A stretch of 64,000 nt of DNA from Cereibacter ovatus (GCF_900207575.1 NZ_OAOQ01000003.1:1-64000); one strand, 5' to 3'. Positions 7,953 through 20,977 are shown, numbered from the stretch's first letter. Translations and numbers: made by a program. The notes: generated from the letters alone by a model not told the origin.

Positions 7953-10900
7953 TCAGCTACAGCCGCTTGTCCCGCCGCAGGTGTTGCACTTCATGCAGGT
8001 GCCGTTGCGCACCAACGTGTAGTTGCCGCATTCGCCGCAGGGGTCCCCCTCGTAGCCTTGCATCTTGGCCTTGGTCCGGGCGTCCATCGCCACCGTCCCC
8101 GACGCCAGCGCCGTGCTGCGGGTTTCAACAAGGCCCATCAGCGAGCCGTGTTCGAACCCGACCGCCATACCGCCCTGAAGCACCGTCAGTTCCTGCGGCA
8201 GGCGCTTGCGCAGGTAGCCGGTCGAGCTGATCTGCTTCAGCACCTCAAGGCTACGCGAGGCGGCGGCCTCGGAGACCTCGGTCACGTTCGACCGCTTGCC
8301 TTCCTCGGTGCCGCCGCCGAGGTCGTCGAAGCTCGCGCCCTGCGGTTTCACATGGGCAAGGTCGGTGCGGTCGAGGTAGGAAATCGCCAGCTCGCGGAAG
8401 ATGTAGTCGAGGATCGACGTCGCGTTCTTGACGCTGTCATTGCCCTGCACCATGCCGGCCGGCTCGAACTTGGTGAAGGTGAAGGCGTCGACGAACTCTT
8501 CCAGCGGCACGCCATATTGCAGGCCCACCGACACGGCGATGGCGAAGTTGTTCATCATCGCCCGGAAGCCCGCGCCTTCCTTGTGCATGTCGATGAAGAT
8601 CTCGCCCAGCGAGCCGTCCTTGTATTCGCCGGTGCGCAGATAGACCTTGTGGCCGCCGACGATCGCCTTCTGGGTATAGCCCTTGCGACGCTCGGGCAGC
8701 TTTTCGCGGTGCGAGCGGACGATCTCCTTGACGATCACCTTTTCGACGATCTTTTCGGCCAGAACGATGGCCTTTTCATGGGCCGTGCCGGTGGCGAGGA
8801 TTTCCTCGGCTTCCTCGTCATCCTCGACCAGTGCCGAAGCCAGCGGTTGGCTGAGCTTGGATCCGTCGCGGTAAAGCGCGTTGGCCTTGATCCCCAGCGA
8901 GTGGGACAGTTCATAGGCCGCCAGCGTTTCCGCGATGGTGGCCGAGTTCGGCATGTTGATCGTCTTGGAAATCGCGCCCGAAATGAAGCTTTGCGCCGCC
9001 GCCATCATGTGGATGTGGCTTTCCACCGACAGATACCGCTTGCCGGTCTTGCCGCAGGGGTTGGCGCAGTCAAAGACCGGCAGGTGTTCGGCCCGCAGGT
9101 GCGGCGCGCCTTCCAGCGTCATCGTTCCGCACACATGGTCGTTCGCAGCCTCGATCTGGGCCTTGGTGAAGCCCAGGTGACGCAGCAGGTCGAAGGTCGG
9201 GTCCATCAGCTTTTCGGCAGGGATGCCAAGGGCGCCCTTGCAGAAATCCTCGCCCAGCGTCCACTGGTTGAAGACGAAGCGGATATCGAAGGCCGACGGC
9301 AACGCGGCCTCGACCTTTTCGATCTCGCGGACGCCAAAGCCGTGGCCGATCAGCGCGGTGTGGCTGATCGCGGCGCAATTGGCCAGCGTGCCGTGGCCGA
9401 CCGCATGGGCCACCATCTCGCCGATCTGGGCGGCGCTGTAGCCCAGCTTTTCAAGGGCCGCCGGCACCGACTGGTTGATGATCTTGAAATAGCCGCCGCC
9501 GGCGAGCTTCTTGAACTTGACCAGCGCGAAGTCGGGCTCGATGCCGGTGGTGTCGCAATCCATCACCAGACCGATGGTGCCGGTGGGCGCGATCACCGTC
9601 ACCTGGGCGTTGCGGAAGCCGTGGGCTTCGCCCAGGGCCAGCGCCTCGTCCCAGGCGGATCTGGCAAGGCTGACCAGCCGCGCGTCGGGGCAGTTGGTCT
9701 GATCCAGCGGCACGGGGGCCACGTTCACCGCGTCATAGCCGGACGTGTGGCCATGGGCGGCGGTGCGGTGGTTGCGGATCACCCGCAGCATGTGGTGCGC
9801 GTTGCGGGAATAGCCCGCGAAGGCGCCCAGTTCCGCCGCCATCTCGGCCGAGGTCGCATAGGCGACGCCGGTCATGATCGCCGACAGCGCACCACAAAGC
9901 GCCCTGCCCTCTTTCGAGTCGTAGCCCAGCCCCATGTTCATCAGCAGGCCGCCGATATTGGCATAGCCAAGACCCAGCGTGCGGAAGTCATAGGACAGTT
10001 GCGCGATTTCCCTGGACGGGAACTGCGCCATCATAACGCTGATTTCCAGCGTCACGGTCCAGAGCCGGGTGGCGTGGACATAGGCATCGGCGTCAAAGCG
10101 GCCGCCCTCGAAGAAGGTCAGCAGGTTCATCGACGCCAGGTTGCAGGCCGTGTCGTCGAGGAACATGTATTCCGAACAGGGGTTCGATCCGCGGATCGGC
10201 CCGTCTTCGGGGCAGGTGTGCCAGGCGTTCACCGTGTCGTGGAACTGGATGCCCGGATCGGCGCAGGCCCAGGCGGCGTGACCCACCTGATCCCACAGAT
10301 CGCGCGCCTTCAAGGTCTTGGCCACCTTGCCGTCGGTGCGGCGCAGAAGCGCCCAGTCGGCATCGTCCTTCACCGCCTTCAGGAAGGCGTCGGTCACGCG
10401 CACCGAGTTGTTCGAGTTCTGGCCCGAGACGGTGATGTAAGCCTCGGAATCCCAATCCGTATCGTAGGTGGGGAATTCGATCGAGGTGAACCCCTGCCGC
10501 GCATATTGCAGCACACGGTTGATGTAGGTTTCCGGGATCATCGCACGCTTGGCGGCGCGGATCGCGGTTTTCAGCCCGGCGTTCGCTGCGGGATCGGTGG
10601 CGGCTTCGGCCGCGCCGTCCCATGCCTTGATCGCGGCGAAGATCTCGTTCAGCTTCGCCTCGTGGGTCTTCGATCCCGCGACCAGCGAGGCGACCTTCTG
10701 TTCCTCGATCACTTTCCAGTTGATGAACTGCTCGATATCGGGGTGATCCATGTCGCAGATCACCATCTTGGCCGCGCGCCGGGTCGTGCCGCCCGACTTG
10801 ATCGCGCCAGCCGCACGGTCACCGATCTTCAGGAACCCCATCAGCCCCGAAGACTTGCCGCCGCCCGACAGTTTCTCGCCCTCGCCGCGAAGCGACGAGA

Positions 10901-11603
10901 AGTTGGTGCCCGTGCCCGAGCCGTATTTGAACAGCCGCGCCTCGCGCACCCAAAGGTCCATGATGCCGCCTTCGTTCACCAGATCGTCGGACACCGACTG
11001 GATGAAGCAGGCGTGCGGCTGGGGATGTTCATAGGCGCTGTCGGATTTCACCAGTTTCCCGGTGGCCGGATCGACGTAGAAGTGGCCCTGGCTGGGGCCG
11101 TCGATGCCATAGGCCCAATGCAGGCCGGTGTTGAACCATTGCGGGCTGTTCGGCGCCGCCATCTGGCGGGCCAGCATGTGGCGCATTTCGTCATAATAGG
11201 CACGGGCGTCGGCCTCGGTGGTGAAATAGCCGCCCTTCCAGCCCCAATAGGCCCAGGCGCCGGCCAGACGGTCGAACACCTGCCGCGCGCTGGTTTCGCC
11301 CACGATGCGGTCCTTTTCGGGCAGCGCCGCCAGCGCCGCTTCATCGGCAACCGAGCGCCAGAGGAATTCGGGCACGCCCTTTTCCTTCACGCGCTTCAGT
11401 CGCGCCGGAACCCCCGCCTTGCGGAAATACTTTTGCGCCAGCACGTCCGAGGCGACCTGACTCCAGCCCTCGGGCACTTCGACGCGATCGTTGCGAAACA
11501 CCACCGTCCCGTCGGGGTTGCGGATCTCGGAGACCGTGGTGGTAAAGCCGATGCCGCCGTAGGCGCCGCCGTCAACCGTGGTGAACTTCCGCTCGATCTT
11601 CAT
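7953..11603 (-). CDS. nrdJ: Vitamin B12-dependent (class II) ribonucleotide reductase
   Basis: This 1216-residue protein is a large class II RNR. It reduces ribonucleotides to deoxyribonucleotides using an adenosylcobalamin-derived thiyl radical, so it works with or without oxygen. Visible marks are the active-site tract [20 protein letters not shown], the [19 protein letters not shown] loop, and a C-terminal zinc-ribbon-like tail with CGECGNY and CMKCNTCGG cysteines that supply reducing equivalents. The length and tail match the alphaproteobacterial NrdJ form. The gene stands alone, with a long leader that contains two palindromes like NrdR boxes. No radical-generating small subunit gene is nearby, as expected for class II. 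Confidence 0.96.
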   Translation of the reverse strand: MKIERKFTTVDGGAYGGIGFTTTVSEIRNPDGTVVFRNDRVEVPEGWSQVASDVLAQKYFRKAGVPARLKRVKEKGVPEFLWRSVADEAALAALPEKDRIVGETSARQVFDRLAGAWAYWGWKGGYFTTEADARAYYDEMRHMLARQMAAPNSPQWFNTGLHWAYGIDGPSQGHFYVDPATGKLVKSDSAYEHPQPHACFIQSVSDDLVNEGGIMDLWVREARLFKYGSGTGTNFSSLRGEGEKLSGGGKSSGLMGFLKIGDRAAGAIKSGGTTRRAAKMVICDMDHPDIEQFINWKVIEEQKVASLVAGSKTHEAKLNEIFAAIKAWDGAAEAATDPAANAGLKTAIRAAKRAMIPETYINRVLQYARQGFTSIEFPTYDTDWDSEAYITVSGQNSNNSVRVTDAFLKAVKDDADWALLRRTDGKVAKTLKARDLWDQVGHAAWACADPGIQFHDTVNAWHTCPEDGPIRGSNPCSEYMFLDDTACNLASMNLLTFFEGGRFDADAYVHATRLWTVTLEISVMMAQFPSREIAQLSYDFRTLGLGYANIGGLLMNMGLGYDSKEGRALCGALSAIMTGVAYATSAEMAAELGAFAGYSRNAHHMLRVIRNHRTAAHGHTSGYDAVNVAPVPLDQTNCPDARLVSLARSAWDEALALGEAHGFRNAQVTVIAPTGTIGLVMDCDTTGIEPDFALVKFKKLAGGGYFKIINQSVPAALEKLGYSAAQIGEMVAHAVGHGTLANCAAISHTALIGHGFGVREIEKVEAALPSAFDIRFVFNQWTLGEDFCKGALGIPAEKLMDPTFDLLRHLGFTKAQIEAANDHVCGTMTLEGAPHLRAEHLPVFDCANPCGKTGKRYLSVESHIHMMAAAQSFISGAISKTINMPNSATIAETLAAYELSHSLGIKANALYRDGSKLSQPLASALVEDDEEAEEILATGTAHEKAIVLAEKIVEKVIVKEIVRSHREKLPERRKGYTQKAIVGGHKVYLRTGEYKDGSLGEIFIDMHKEGAGFRAMMNNFAIAVSVGLQYGVPLEEFVDAFTFTKFEPAGMVQGNDSVKNATSILDYIFRELAISYLDRTDLAHVKPQGASFDDLGGGTEEGKRSNVTEVSEAAASRSLEVLKQISSTGYLRKRLPQELTVLQGGMAVGFEHGSLMGLVETRSTALASGTVAMDARTKAKMQGYEGDPCGECGNYTLVRNGTCMKCNTCGGTSGCS

Positions 11604-11743
11604 CTCGCCTCTCCGTCCTGTCCCTCGCGGGGGTGCGCCCCGTCGATGATGATGCCCGACCGACCGGCCATGCCTTCAAGCCCCGCCAAAGCAGGACAAG
11701 GCGCGCCATGTTGGCGGTTGTGTCGATGTTGGTGGCGCAAACC

Positions 11744-11759
11744 CCACCAGATCTGGTGG
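11744..11759. promoter_or_regulatory. Palindrome resembling an NrdR box (site 1)
   Basis: CCACCAGATCTGGTGG is a perfect 16-bp palindrome 141 bases upstream of the nrdJ start. It matches 10 of 16 positions of the NrdR-box consensus ACACWATATATWGTGT as I remember it. NrdR is the universal ATP/dATP-sensing repressor of bacterial RNR genes, which makes the position meaningful. Confidence 0.45.
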
Positions 11760-11825
11760 CAGGAAGCGCCGTGCCGTCAATTTGTCGTAAACCCGGCGAT
11801 CAAGCAACGCGCAAATTTGCATCCG

Positions 11826-11841
11826 ACACCAGATAATGTGC
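11826..11841. promoter_or_regulatory. NrdR-box-like site 2
   Basis: ACACCAGATAATGTGC matches 12 of 16 positions of the NrdR consensus. It lies 82 bases (start to start) further upstream than site 1. Canonical pairs are usually about 31-32 bases apart, so this spacing is unusual and the assignment is tentative. The stretch 11604-12170 between nrdJ and fur otherwise shows no gene. Confidence 0.4.
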
Positions 11842-12170
11842 TTGACGGCGCAGGGGCCGCGAAGGGTGGTAGGCATCCCCGCCCTGTGGGCCATTCTGTG
11901 GACAAGTCGGGAAGGATCGCGGGACAAGCCGGGAAAGCCTTGGCCAAATCGGCGGTTGCGGGCACGAGCTTGGGCTGTGGATGAAGCGGGGTCCGGCGCG
12001 CGGCAAGGGAAGCGCAGGGAATCGCTGCCGTTTCGCGTGGTGGATGCACGGCACTGGCCCCTGCCCCGGCATCCGGCCGATTCCCGGCGCCCCGGCCGCG
12101 AAGTGACTGGCAGAGCGGCCACGGATCGCCTAAACCTGCGGCAAATAGGCCGGCAGACCCGGAGCCAGAC

Positions 12171-12584
12171 ATGCAGGATTCGATCATCGCCCGCTGCGAG
12201 GCCAAGGGCCTGCGCATGACCGAGCAGCGCCGCGTCGTGGCGCGCGTGATCGGTGCCGCCCCCGATCACCCCGATGTCGAGGAACTGCACGCCCGCGCAC
12301 TGGCCATCGATCCGCGGATCTCGATCGCGACGGTTTACCGGACGGTGAAGCTGTTCGAAGAATCGGGTATCCTTGAACGGCTGGAATTCGGTGACGGCCG
12401 GGCCCGCTATGAGGATGCCGAGCGCGACCACCACGACCATCTGATCGATGTCTCGACCGGCGAGGTCATCGAATTCGTCGATCCCGAGATCGAGGCCCTA
12501 CAGGAAAAGATCGCGGCGCGGCTGGGCTTCCGGCTGGTCGGCCACCGGCTGGAACTGTTCGGAACGCCGCTGAAAAATCGCTGA
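12171..12584 (+). CDS. fur: Fur-family transcriptional regulator
   Basis: A 137-residue Fur-family repressor. The N-terminal winged helix has LRMTEQRRVVARVI and ISIATVYRTVKLFEESGIL (recognition helix). The C-terminal dimerisation domain has the metal-site run ERDHHDHLIDVSTGEVIEF. The CxxC zinc motif of E. coli Fur is absent, as in many alphaproteobacterial Fur/Mur proteins. In Rhodobacterales this protein acts largely as a manganese- and iron-responsive regulator (Mur-like), so 'Fur' names the family, not a proven iron response. It lacks the HHHYFYD-type haem feature of Irr. It is followed after 21 bases by an EamA transporter gene and may be cotranscribed with it. Confidence 0.85.
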   Translation: MQDSIIARCEAKGLRMTEQRRVVARVIGAAPDHPDVEELHARALAIDPRISIATVYRTVKLFEESGILERLEFGDGRARYEDAERDHHDHLIDVSTGEVIEFVDPEIEALQEKIAARLGFRLVGHRLELFGTPLKNR

Positions 12585-12605
12585 AGCGCGCAAAGGACAC
12601 CCCCC

Positions 12606-14802
<2,197 letters not shown>

Positions 14803-14830
14803 GACCGGCGGTCAGCGCAAAATCTTTTCA

Positions 14831-14850
14831 GGGGCGCCAGACGGCGCCCC
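14831..14850 (+). terminator. Terminator after eno
   Basis: GGGGCGCC and GGCGCCCC form an 8-bp stem with a 4-base loop, followed by TTCCCGTTT. It lies 28 bases past the eno stop and between convergent genes, so it may act in both directions. Confidence 0.7.
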
Positions 14851-14890
14851 TTCCCGTTTCACGAAACGATTTTTCAGCGCATCACGACGG

Positions 14891-16000
14891 TCAGCCTTTC
14901 GCGTTCTGGGGCCGACTGATGCGCGCCCCCCCGACACAGGCCGCCACCCCGGTCGTGGAGGGTGCCGACGTCGGCAACCCCCGCGCCGCGCGCACCGCCA
15001 GAAAGGCGAAGGCCTGCGCTTCCAGCATGTCGCCATCAAGGCCCACCTGCTCGACCGGAACCACCTCGGCGGCAAGCCGCGCCTCGATCATCGCCATCAG
15101 CGTGGGATTGCGCCGCCCGCCGCCTGTCACCAGAACCTGCCGGACCGGCGTCGGGAAATGGCTGGCCCCCCGCGCCACGGCGGCAGCGGCGGCGGCGGTC
15201 AGCGTCGCTGCGGCATCGGCATCCGAAAGCCCCGAAACCGCCGCCAGCAGATCCGGGAATGCATCGCGATCCAGCGATTTGGGCGGCATCCGGTAGAAAT
15301 AGGCGTGATCCAGAAACGCCTTGATGACCGCTTCCGCCACGCGCCCCTTCGCGGCCAGCTGCCCGCCTTCATCCTGCGCCAGCCCGAAGCGCGCCTGCAT
15401 CAGATCGTTCAGCGGCGCATTGGCCGGCCCGGTGTCGAAGGCAAGACAGGCCCCCGGCGCCTCGGGCGCGGCCTGACGCGGATCGACCCATGTCAGGTTG
15501 CCCACACCGCCCAGATTCAGGAAGGCCACCGGCGTATCGGCCCCGACATGCCGCGCACAGGCAAAATGGTAGAACGGCGCCAGCGGCGCCCCCTGCCCGC
15601 CCAGCCGCACATCGGCCGAGCGGAAATCCCACACCACCGGCACCCCCAGCGCCTGCGCCAACCTGTCGCCCGAGCCGGCCTGATGCGTGCCCCGCCCGCC
15701 CGGCTCATGCGCCAGCGTCTGGCCATGAAACCCCACCAGATCCGCGCCGCGGAACCGCACCAGCAGATCGGCGTGGGCCGCCTCGACGATCCCGGCGGCC
15801 ACCTCGACACCCGCATCGCCCGGCCAAAGACCCAACGCCGCGCGCAGCACATCCTGTTCCGCCCTGCTGTAGGGCCGATAGGCAGAGGCACCGAACTCGA
15901 AGATCCGCTCGCCATCCGTCAGCACCATCGCCGCATCCACCCCGTCAAGCGAAGTGCCCGACATCGTGCCCAAAGCCCAGACCGCGCCACCCTTCAACAT
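14891..16000 (-). CDS. anmK: Anhydro-N-acetylmuramic acid kinase
   Basis: A 369-residue sugar kinase that phosphorylates and opens 1,6-anhydro-MurNAc released during peptidoglycan recycling, giving MurNAc-6-phosphate. The start [19 protein letters not shown] is the ATP-binding phosphate-1 motif of Anm[34 protein letters not shown] and [13 protein letters not shown] follow in family order. The ATG at 16000 is chosen over 16042 because AGAGGG lies just upstream and the family starts here. It is divergent from tyrS with only 76 bases between, so the promoters must share this gap. Recycling fits with the wall-related genes elsewhere in the window. Confidence 0.93.
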   Translation of the reverse strand: MLKGGAVWALGTMSGTSLDGVDAAMVLTDGERIFEFGASAYRPYSRAEQDVLRAALGLWPGDAGVEVAAGIVEAAHADLLVRFRGADLVGFHGQTLAHEPGGRGTHQAGSGDRLAQALGVPVVWDFRSADVRLGGQGAPLAPFYHFACARHVGADTPVAFLNLGGVGNLTWVDPRQAAPEAPGACLAFDTGPANAPLNDLMQARFGLAQDEGGQLAAKGRVAEAVIKAFLDHAYFYRMPPKSLDRDAFPDLLAAVSGLSDADAAATLTAAAAAAVARGASHFPTPVRQVLVTGGGRRNPTLMAMIEARLAAEVVPVEQVGLDGDMLEAQAFAFLAVRAARGLPTSAPSTTGVAACVGGARISRPQNAKG

Positions 16001-16076
16001 GGCTTTCCCTCTCTCGAAGCCATCGCTATACGCGGCCATCATAGCAGACGATGACCGATCAAGGCACGAGGGTCCG

Positions 16077-17327
16077 ATGACATACCATCCGAAATCCGAT
16101 TTCCTGCGCGTGATGCAGGAACGCGGCTACCTCGCCGACTGCACAGACATGCAGGCGCTGGACGAGGCTTTGGTGAAGGAGGTCGTGCCCGCCTATATCG
16201 GCTATGACGCCACGGCGGCCTCGCTGCATGTGGGCCACCTGCTGAACATCATGATGCTGCGCTGGCTGCAAAAGACCGGGCACAAACCGATCACGCTGAT
16301 GGGCGGCGGCACAACCAAGGTGGGCGACCCGTCGTTCCGGTCGGAAGAACGCCCGCTGCTGACACCCGAGAAGATCGACGAGAACATCGCCGGCATGAAA
16401 CAGGTCTTCGCGCGCTACCTGAGCTATGGCGAGGGGGCAAGTGACGCGCTGATGCTGAACAACGCCGAATGGCTGGACAGCCTCAACTACCTCGATTTCC
16501 TGCGCGACATCGGCCGACACTTCTCGGTGAACCGGATGCTGTCATTCGAAAGCGTGAAAAGCCGGCTCGACCGCGAACAGTCGCTGTCGTTCCTGGAATT
16601 CAACTACATGATCCTTCAGGCCTACGACTTCCTGGAACTGAACCGCCGCTACGGCTGCCGGTTGCAGATGGGCGGCTCGGACCAGTGGGGCAACATCATC
16701 AACGGCATCGACTTGACGCGCCGCGTGCTGGACCGCGAAATCTTCGGCCTGACCTCGCCACTCCTGACCACATCGGACGGGCGCAAGATGGGCAAATCAG
16801 CCGGCGGCGCGGTCTGGCTGAACGGGGCGATGCTGGCGCCCTACGACTTCTGGCAGTTCTGGCGCAACACCACCGATGCCGACGTGGGCCGGTTCCTGAA
16901 ACTCTACACCGACCTGCCGGTCGAGGAATGCAACCGCCTCGGCGCACTGCAAGGCGCCGAGATCAACGCCGCCAAGATCCTGCTGGCGAATGAGGTGACA
17001 ACGCTGCTGCACGGCGCAGACGCCGCCCGCGCCGCCGAAGCGACCGCCCGCGCCGTGTTCGAACAGGGCGGCATCGGCGGCGAACTGGAAGTGGTCGAAC
17101 TTGCCGCCGCCACGCTGGGCGACGGGCTGTCGGTCAGCCATTTCCTCGTGGCCAGCGGCCTTGTCGCCTCAGGCAAAGAGGCGAAACGGCTGATCGCGGA
17201 AAACGGGCTACGCTTCAACAACGACCTTGTGACCGACGCCAACGCCACCGTCACGGCGGCCACGATCAAGGACGAACTGAAGGTCTCGATCGGCAAGAAA
17301 AAGCACAAACTCGTCCGCCTCGCCTGA
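16077..17327 (+). CDS. tyrS: Tyrosyl-tRNA synthetase
   Basis: The 416-residue class I aminoacyl-tRNA synthetase charges tRNA-Tyr. It has the [16 protein letters not shown] region with the HIGH-like HVGH, the tyrosine-binding QAYDF and GGSDQWGNI segments, the KMGKS loop ([11 protein letters not shown]), and a C-terminal S4 RNA-binding domain near residues 350-415 ([20 protein letters not shown]). Length is typical for TyrRS. The start at 16077 is the first ATG that gives the family N-terminus ([10 protein letters not shown]). Confidence 0.96.
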   Translation: MTYHPKSDFLRVMQERGYLADCTDMQALDEALVKEVVPAYIGYDATAASLHVGHLLNIMMLRWLQKTGHKPITLMGGGTTKVGDPSFRSEERPLLTPEKIDENIAGMKQVFARYLSYGEGASDALMLNNAEWLDSLNYLDFLRDIGRHFSVNRMLSFESVKSRLDREQSLSFLEFNYMILQAYDFLELNRRYGCRLQMGGSDQWGNIINGIDLTRRVLDREIFGLTSPLLTTSDGRKMGKSAGGAVWLNGAMLAPYDFWQFWRNTTDADVGRFLKLYTDLPVEECNRLGALQGAEINAAKILLANEVTTLLHGADAARAAEATARAVFEQGGIGGELEVVELAAATLGDGLSVSHFLVASGLVASGKEAKRLIAENGLRFNNDLVTDANATVTAATIKDELKVSIGKKKHKLVRLA

Positions 17328-17370
17328 AGCAAGGGGCGCACGGCCGCGCCCCAACCCCGGCGGAGACCGC

Positions 17371-17399
17371 TTTCATTCTGGCCAAAATATCCTCGGGGG
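17371..17399 (+). repeat. Dispersed intergenic motif, copy 1
   Basis: TTTCATTCTGGCCAAAATAT followed by CCTCGGGGG lies 43 bases after tyrS. Near-copies occur at 21431-21461 and, inverted, at 55681-55708. The shared core is CATTCTGG..CCAAATATCC followed by C/G-rich sequence. All copies are outside genes. Confidence 0.6.
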
Positions 17400-17433
17400 G
17401 AAGGGTTCTGCCCGCATCCCCTCCTCCGGAGGG

Positions 17434-17455
17434 GGGCGGGCGGAACCGCCCGCCC
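17434..17455. terminator. GC-rich hairpin between convergent tyrS and cyclophilin genes
   Basis: GGGCGGGCGG and CCGCCCGCCC are exact complements with two bases between, flanked by further C/G inverted repeats (17418-17434 and 17456-17490). The cluster lies between converging genes and probably ends both transcripts, although there is no T-run. Confidence 0.45.
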
Positions 17456-17500
17456 ACGGGCGGGCACGGGGGGCAGACAGCCCCCCGCCCGACAGCGCAA

Positions 17501-18094
17501 TCACTCGACGACGCTGACCTTCGCCATCGCATCCGGCGTCCGTGGCGGCTCGCCGCGGGTGATCGCATCCACGACCTCCATGCCCTGCACCACACGCCCG
17601 ACGACCGTATACTGGCCGTTCAGGAACTCTCCCGGGGCGAACATGATGAAGAACTGCGAATTGGCCGAATCCGGGCTTGCCGCCCGCGCCATGCCGACGA
17701 TGCCGCGATCAAAGGAAATGTCCGAGAATTCGGCCGGCAGGTCCGGATAGGACGACCCGCCCATCCCCGCGCGGCCCGTCGCATCACCCTTGCCGAATTC
17801 GACATCGCCGGTCTGGGCCATGAAGCCCTCGATCACGCGATGAAACACCACCCCGTCATAGGCGCCTTCCCGGGCAAGCGTGACCATCCGCTCGACATGC
17901 TTCGGTGCCACGTCAGGCAACAGATCGATCACCACCTGCCCCTGCGCCTTTCCGGCAACCTCGATCACCAGATTCGGCCCCGGACCATCCTCGAAGTCCT
18001 GCGCGAACACCGCCGACTGCGACAGCGCATACCCCCCCAGAACCGCGACGCCGACCGACATCAGCCCCGCAAGGAAGAACCGTTCAGACGACAT
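17501..18094 (-). CDS. Exported cyclophilin-type peptidyl-prolyl isomerase
   Basis: The 197-residue protein starts with a signal-peptide-like segment (MSSERFFLAGLMSVGVAVLG to about residue 31, ending SAVFAQ), then a cyclophilin domain: APKHVERMVTLAREGAYDGV, FHRVIEGFMAQTGD, ANSQFFIMFAP and LNGQYTVVGRVVQGMEVVD. It should assist proline isomerisation during protein folding in the periplasm. It overlaps the upstream cyclophilin gene by 11 bases, so the two form a coupled pair of a cytoplasmic and an exported paralogue. Confidence 0.92.
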   Translation of the reverse strand: MSSERFFLAGLMSVGVAVLGGYALSQSAVFAQDFEDGPGPNLVIEVAGKAQGQVVIDLLPDVAPKHVERMVTLAREGAYDGVVFHRVIEGFMAQTGDVEFGKGDATGRAGMGGSSYPDLPAEFSDISFDRGIVGMARAASPDSANSQFFIMFAPGEFLNGQYTVVGRVVQGMEVVDAITRGEPPRTPDAMAKVSVVE

Positions 18095-18593
18095 CGGCGG
18101 CCACCCGAACCGAGATCATCCTGTCGGGATTCGCCGGCGGCTCGCCGCGCACGATCTTGTCGACGAATTCCATCCCCGCGATCACCCGGCCATAGACGGT
18201 ATACTGGCCATTCAGGAAATCGTTGTCACGGAAGTTGATGAAGAACTGGCTGTTGGCCGAATGCGGGTTTTGCGACCGCGCCGCCCCCAGCGTGCCGCGT
18301 GCATGCGCCACCTTCGAGAATTCGGCCGGCAGGTCCGGCAGATCCGACCCGCCCGTGCCTGCGCGCCGCAGGTTGAAGCCTTTTTCCGCATTGCCATTGG
18401 CCACATCGCCGGTCTGGGCCATGAAGCCCTCGATCACGCGGTGAAACACCACATTGTCATAGGCCTTGGCGCGGGCCAGTTCCTTCATCCGCGCAGAGTG
18501 CTTCGGCGCCACGTCGGGCAGAAGCTCGATCACCACCTCGCCGTCCTTCAGCGTCATGATGATGGTGTTTTCGGGATCCTTGATCTCGGCCAT
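18084..18593 (-). CDS. ppiB: Cytoplasmic cyclophilin-type peptidyl-prolyl isomerase
   Basis: A 169-residue single-domain cyclophilin without a signal peptide. It contains DVAPKHSARMKELARAKAYD, VVFHRVIEGFMAQTGDVANG, an inserted tract RRAGTGGSDLPDLPAEFSK and SANSQFFINFRDNDFLNGQY. The active-site Arg (FHR), Phe and Gln positions are present. The ATG at 18593 is preferred because the family text starts soon after it. The longer frame to 18623 adds only MPATGKEEGP. It is transcribed ahead of the exported paralogue. Confidence 0.92.
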   Translation of the reverse strand: MAEIKDPENTIIMTLKDGEVVIELLPDVAPKHSARMKELARAKAYDNVVFHRVIEGFMAQTGDVANGNAEKGFNLRRAGTGGSDLPDLPAEFSKVAHARGTLGAARSQNPHSANSQFFINFRDNDFLNGQYTVYGRVIAGMEFVDKIVRGEPPANPDRMISVRVAADVV

Positions 18594-18743
18594 GGGGCCC
18601 TCCTCTTTTCCGGTTGCGGGCAACCTAGTGGGGCCAGGCCCTCAGGAAAAGGTCTGATTTGCCCCGCCTGCGGCCGAACGCCGGTTGACGCAACGCCGGG
18701 GATCGGCTTGGAAGCGGGAAACTTGCCAACATGAGGGACCGGA

Positions 18744-19937
18744 ATGGGCTGGAAAACACTCGACGATATCGAACTGGCGGGCAAGGTCGTGCTGGTGCGG
18801 GTGGATGTGAACGTGCCGATGGAAAACGGCGAAGTGACCGACGCGACCCGGATCGAAAAGATCGTGCCGACGGTGCAGGACATCCTGGCCAAGGGCGGCA
18901 AGCCGGTGCTGCTGGCCCATTTCGGCCGCCCCAAGGGCAAGGTCAATCCTGACATGAGCCTGCGCCTGGTCCTGCCGGCGATGCAGAAGGCGATGCCGGG
19001 CGTGACGGTCGGCTTTGCCGCCGATTGCGTGGGCGAGGCCGCCGCGACCGCCATCGCCGCAATGGGCGCAGCCGAGGTGCTGCTGCTGGAAAACACCCGC
19101 TTTCACGCGGGCGAGGAAAAGAACGATGCCGACCTTGCGGCCGCGATGGCGAAGCTGGGCGATGTCTATGTGAACGACGCCTTCTCGGCCGCGCACCGGG
19201 CCCATGCCTCGACCGAAGGCATCGCGCGCCTTCTGCCCGCCGCCGCCGGTCGCCTGATGGAGGCCGAACTCAAGGCGCTGGATGCCGCACTTGGCAAGCC
19301 CGAACGCCCCGTCGTGGCCGTGGTGGGCGGTGCCAAGGTCTCGACCAAGCTGGATCTTCTGGGCAACCTCGTGGGCCGGGTCGACCATCTGGTGATCGGC
19401 GGCGGCATGGCCAACACCTTCCTCGTCGCCCAGGGCATCGAAGTCGGCAAGTCGCTGGCCGAACGCGACATGGCTGGCACGGCGCTCGAGATCGTCGGCA
19501 AGGCCAAGGCTGCGGGCTGCACCATCCATCTGCCGATCGACGTGGTGGTTGCGCGCGAGTTCAAGGCCAATGCCGCGAACGAAACCGTGGACGCCGCCGC
19601 CTGCCCCGCCGATGCGATGATCCTCGACGCCGGGCCGAAAACGGTCGCGGCCCTGTCCGAGGTCTTTGCCTCGGCCAGGACGCTGATCTGGAACGGCCCG
19701 CTTGGCGCCTTCGAGATCGAGCCCTTCGATGCCGCCACCAACGCCGCAGCACTTCAGGTTGCGCAACTGACCAAGGCCGGGCAACTGATCTCGGTCGCGG
19801 GCGGCGGCGACACGGTCGCGGCGCTGAACAAGGCCGGCGCGGCCGAAGGCTTTTCCTACATCTCGACGGCGGGCGGTGCCTTCCTCGAATGGATGGAAGG
19901 CAAAGAGCTGCCCGGCGTGGCGGCCCTGAACGTCTGA
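18744..19937 (+). CDS. pgk: Phosphoglycerate kinase
   Basis: The 397-residue enzyme transfers phosphate between 1,3-bisphosphoglycerate and ADP. Diagnostic segments: [67 protein letters not shown], the hinge and nucleotide region [16 protein letters not shown], and the C-terminal [14 protein letters not shown] and [12 protein letters not shown]. It sits just upstream of a class I aldolase gene on the same strand, so these may be coexpressed. Confidence 0.97.
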   Translation: MGWKTLDDIELAGKVVLVRVDVNVPMENGEVTDATRIEKIVPTVQDILAKGGKPVLLAHFGRPKGKVNPDMSLRLVLPAMQKAMPGVTVGFAADCVGEAAATAIAAMGAAEVLLLENTRFHAGEEKNDADLAAAMAKLGDVYVNDAFSAAHRAHASTEGIARLLPAAAGRLMEAELKALDAALGKPERPVVAVVGGAKVSTKLDLLGNLVGRVDHLVIGGGMANTFLVAQGIEVGKSLAERDMAGTALEIVGKAKAAGCTIHLPIDVVVAREFKANAANETVDAAACPADAMILDAGPKTVAALSEVFASARTLIWNGPLGAFEIEPFDAATNAAALQVAQLTKAGQLISVAGGGDTVAALNKAGAAEGFSYISTAGGAFLEWMEGKELPGVAALNV

Positions 19938-20040
19938 ACGGCGGATTTCCCCGTGGTGGCGCGGTGTTAGCGCCACCAGAATTGCGAAGCGCATCCTGCC
20001 GGTCTAGACCCTTTCCGACCCAATCGAAAGGACCAGCGGG

Positions 20041-20970
20041 ATGCGCGCGAGCAGAGCAGTTCAGAAGATCCTTGCCAACTACGAAGGCGAGACGCCCGGC
20101 GTGAAGGCCAACCTGTGCCGGATGCTGATGGAAGGCAAGCTGGGCGGCACCGGCAAGATGATCATCCTGCCAGTCGATCAGGGCTTTGAACACGGCCCCG
20201 CCCGCACCTTCGCGCCGAACCCCGCAGGCTATGACCCCCACTACCATTATCAACTGGCGATCGATGCCGGCCTCAATGCCTATGCCGCGCCGCTGGGAAT
20301 GCTGGAAGCCGGCGCCGACACCTATGCAGGCCAGATCCCGACGATCCTCAAGGTGAACTCGGCCAACTCGCTGATGAGCGACACCGCCGGCAAGAACCAG
20401 GCGGTGACGGCCTCGGTCGACGATGCGCTGCGGCTGGGCTGCGCGGCGATCGGCTTCACGATCTACCCCGGCTCGGACGCGCAACTCGACATGTATGAGG
20501 AAATCGTCGAAATGCGCAAAGAGGCCGCCGCCAAGGGCGTGGCCACGGTGATCTGGTCCTATCCGCGCGGCGAGGCGATCACCAGGGACGGCGAAACCGC
20601 CATCGACGTGGCCGCCTATGCCGCACAGATCGCGGCCCTGATCGGCGCGCATATCATCAAGATCAAACTCTCCACCGATCACCTGATGCTGGGTGAGGCG
20701 AAAAAGGTCTACGAAGCGCAACAGATCGACATCGCAACCCAGGCCGCACGGGTGAAACACTGCATGGATGCAGCCTTCGCCGGCCGCCGCGTGGTGGTGT
20801 TCTCGGGCGGCGCAAAGAAGGGCGAGGATTCGGTCTATGACGACGCCCGCGCGATCCGCGACGGCGGCGGCAACGGCTCGATCATCGGCCGCAACAGCTT
20901 CCAACGCTCGCGCGAGGATGCCCTCGCCATGCTGGCCAAACTGGTCGACATCTACAAGGGCCGCGCCTGA
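20041..20970 (+). CDS. fbaB: Class I fructose-bisphosphate aldolase (DhnA type)
   Basis: A 309-residue Schiff-base aldolase of the DhnA/FbaB (archaeal-type) family. It has the early ILPVDQGFEHGPARTF segment, TIYPGSDAQLDMYEEI, and the lysine-bearing HIIKIKLSTDHL strand that fits the Schiff-base position. GGAKKGEDSVYDDARAIRDG and GNGSIIGRNSFQRSREDAL form the phosphate-binding end. It cleaves or forms fructose-1,6-bisphosphate. Ribosome binding site AAAGGA lies about 10 bases upstream. It follows pgk. Confidence 0.92.
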   Translation: MRASRAVQKILANYEGETPGVKANLCRMLMEGKLGGTGKMIILPVDQGFEHGPARTFAPNPAGYDPHYHYQLAIDAGLNAYAAPLGMLEAGADTYAGQIPTILKVNSANSLMSDTAGKNQAVTASVDDALRLGCAAIGFTIYPGSDAQLDMYEEIVEMRKEAAAKGVATVIWSYPRGEAITRDGETAIDVAAYAAQIAALIGAHIIKIKLSTDHLMLGEAKKVYEAQQIDIATQAARVKHCMDAAFAGRRVVVFSGGAKKGEDSVYDDARAIRDGGGNGSIIGRNSFQRSREDALAMLAKLVDIYKGRA

Positions 20971-20977
20971 TACCGCC

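Noticed and set aside
7815-11984. A 1389-codon plus-strand reading frame antisense to nrdJ
   Set aside because: It is the complement of a clear ribonucleotide reductase. Its translation is rich in His/Arg/Gly without any family pattern, as expected for a shadow frame in GC-rich DNA.
11604-12170. Cobalamin riboswitch in the nrdJ leader
   Set aside because: No B12-box-like conserved sequence (GCCACTG type) in the right order was seen on the minus strand; the palindromes fit NrdR better.
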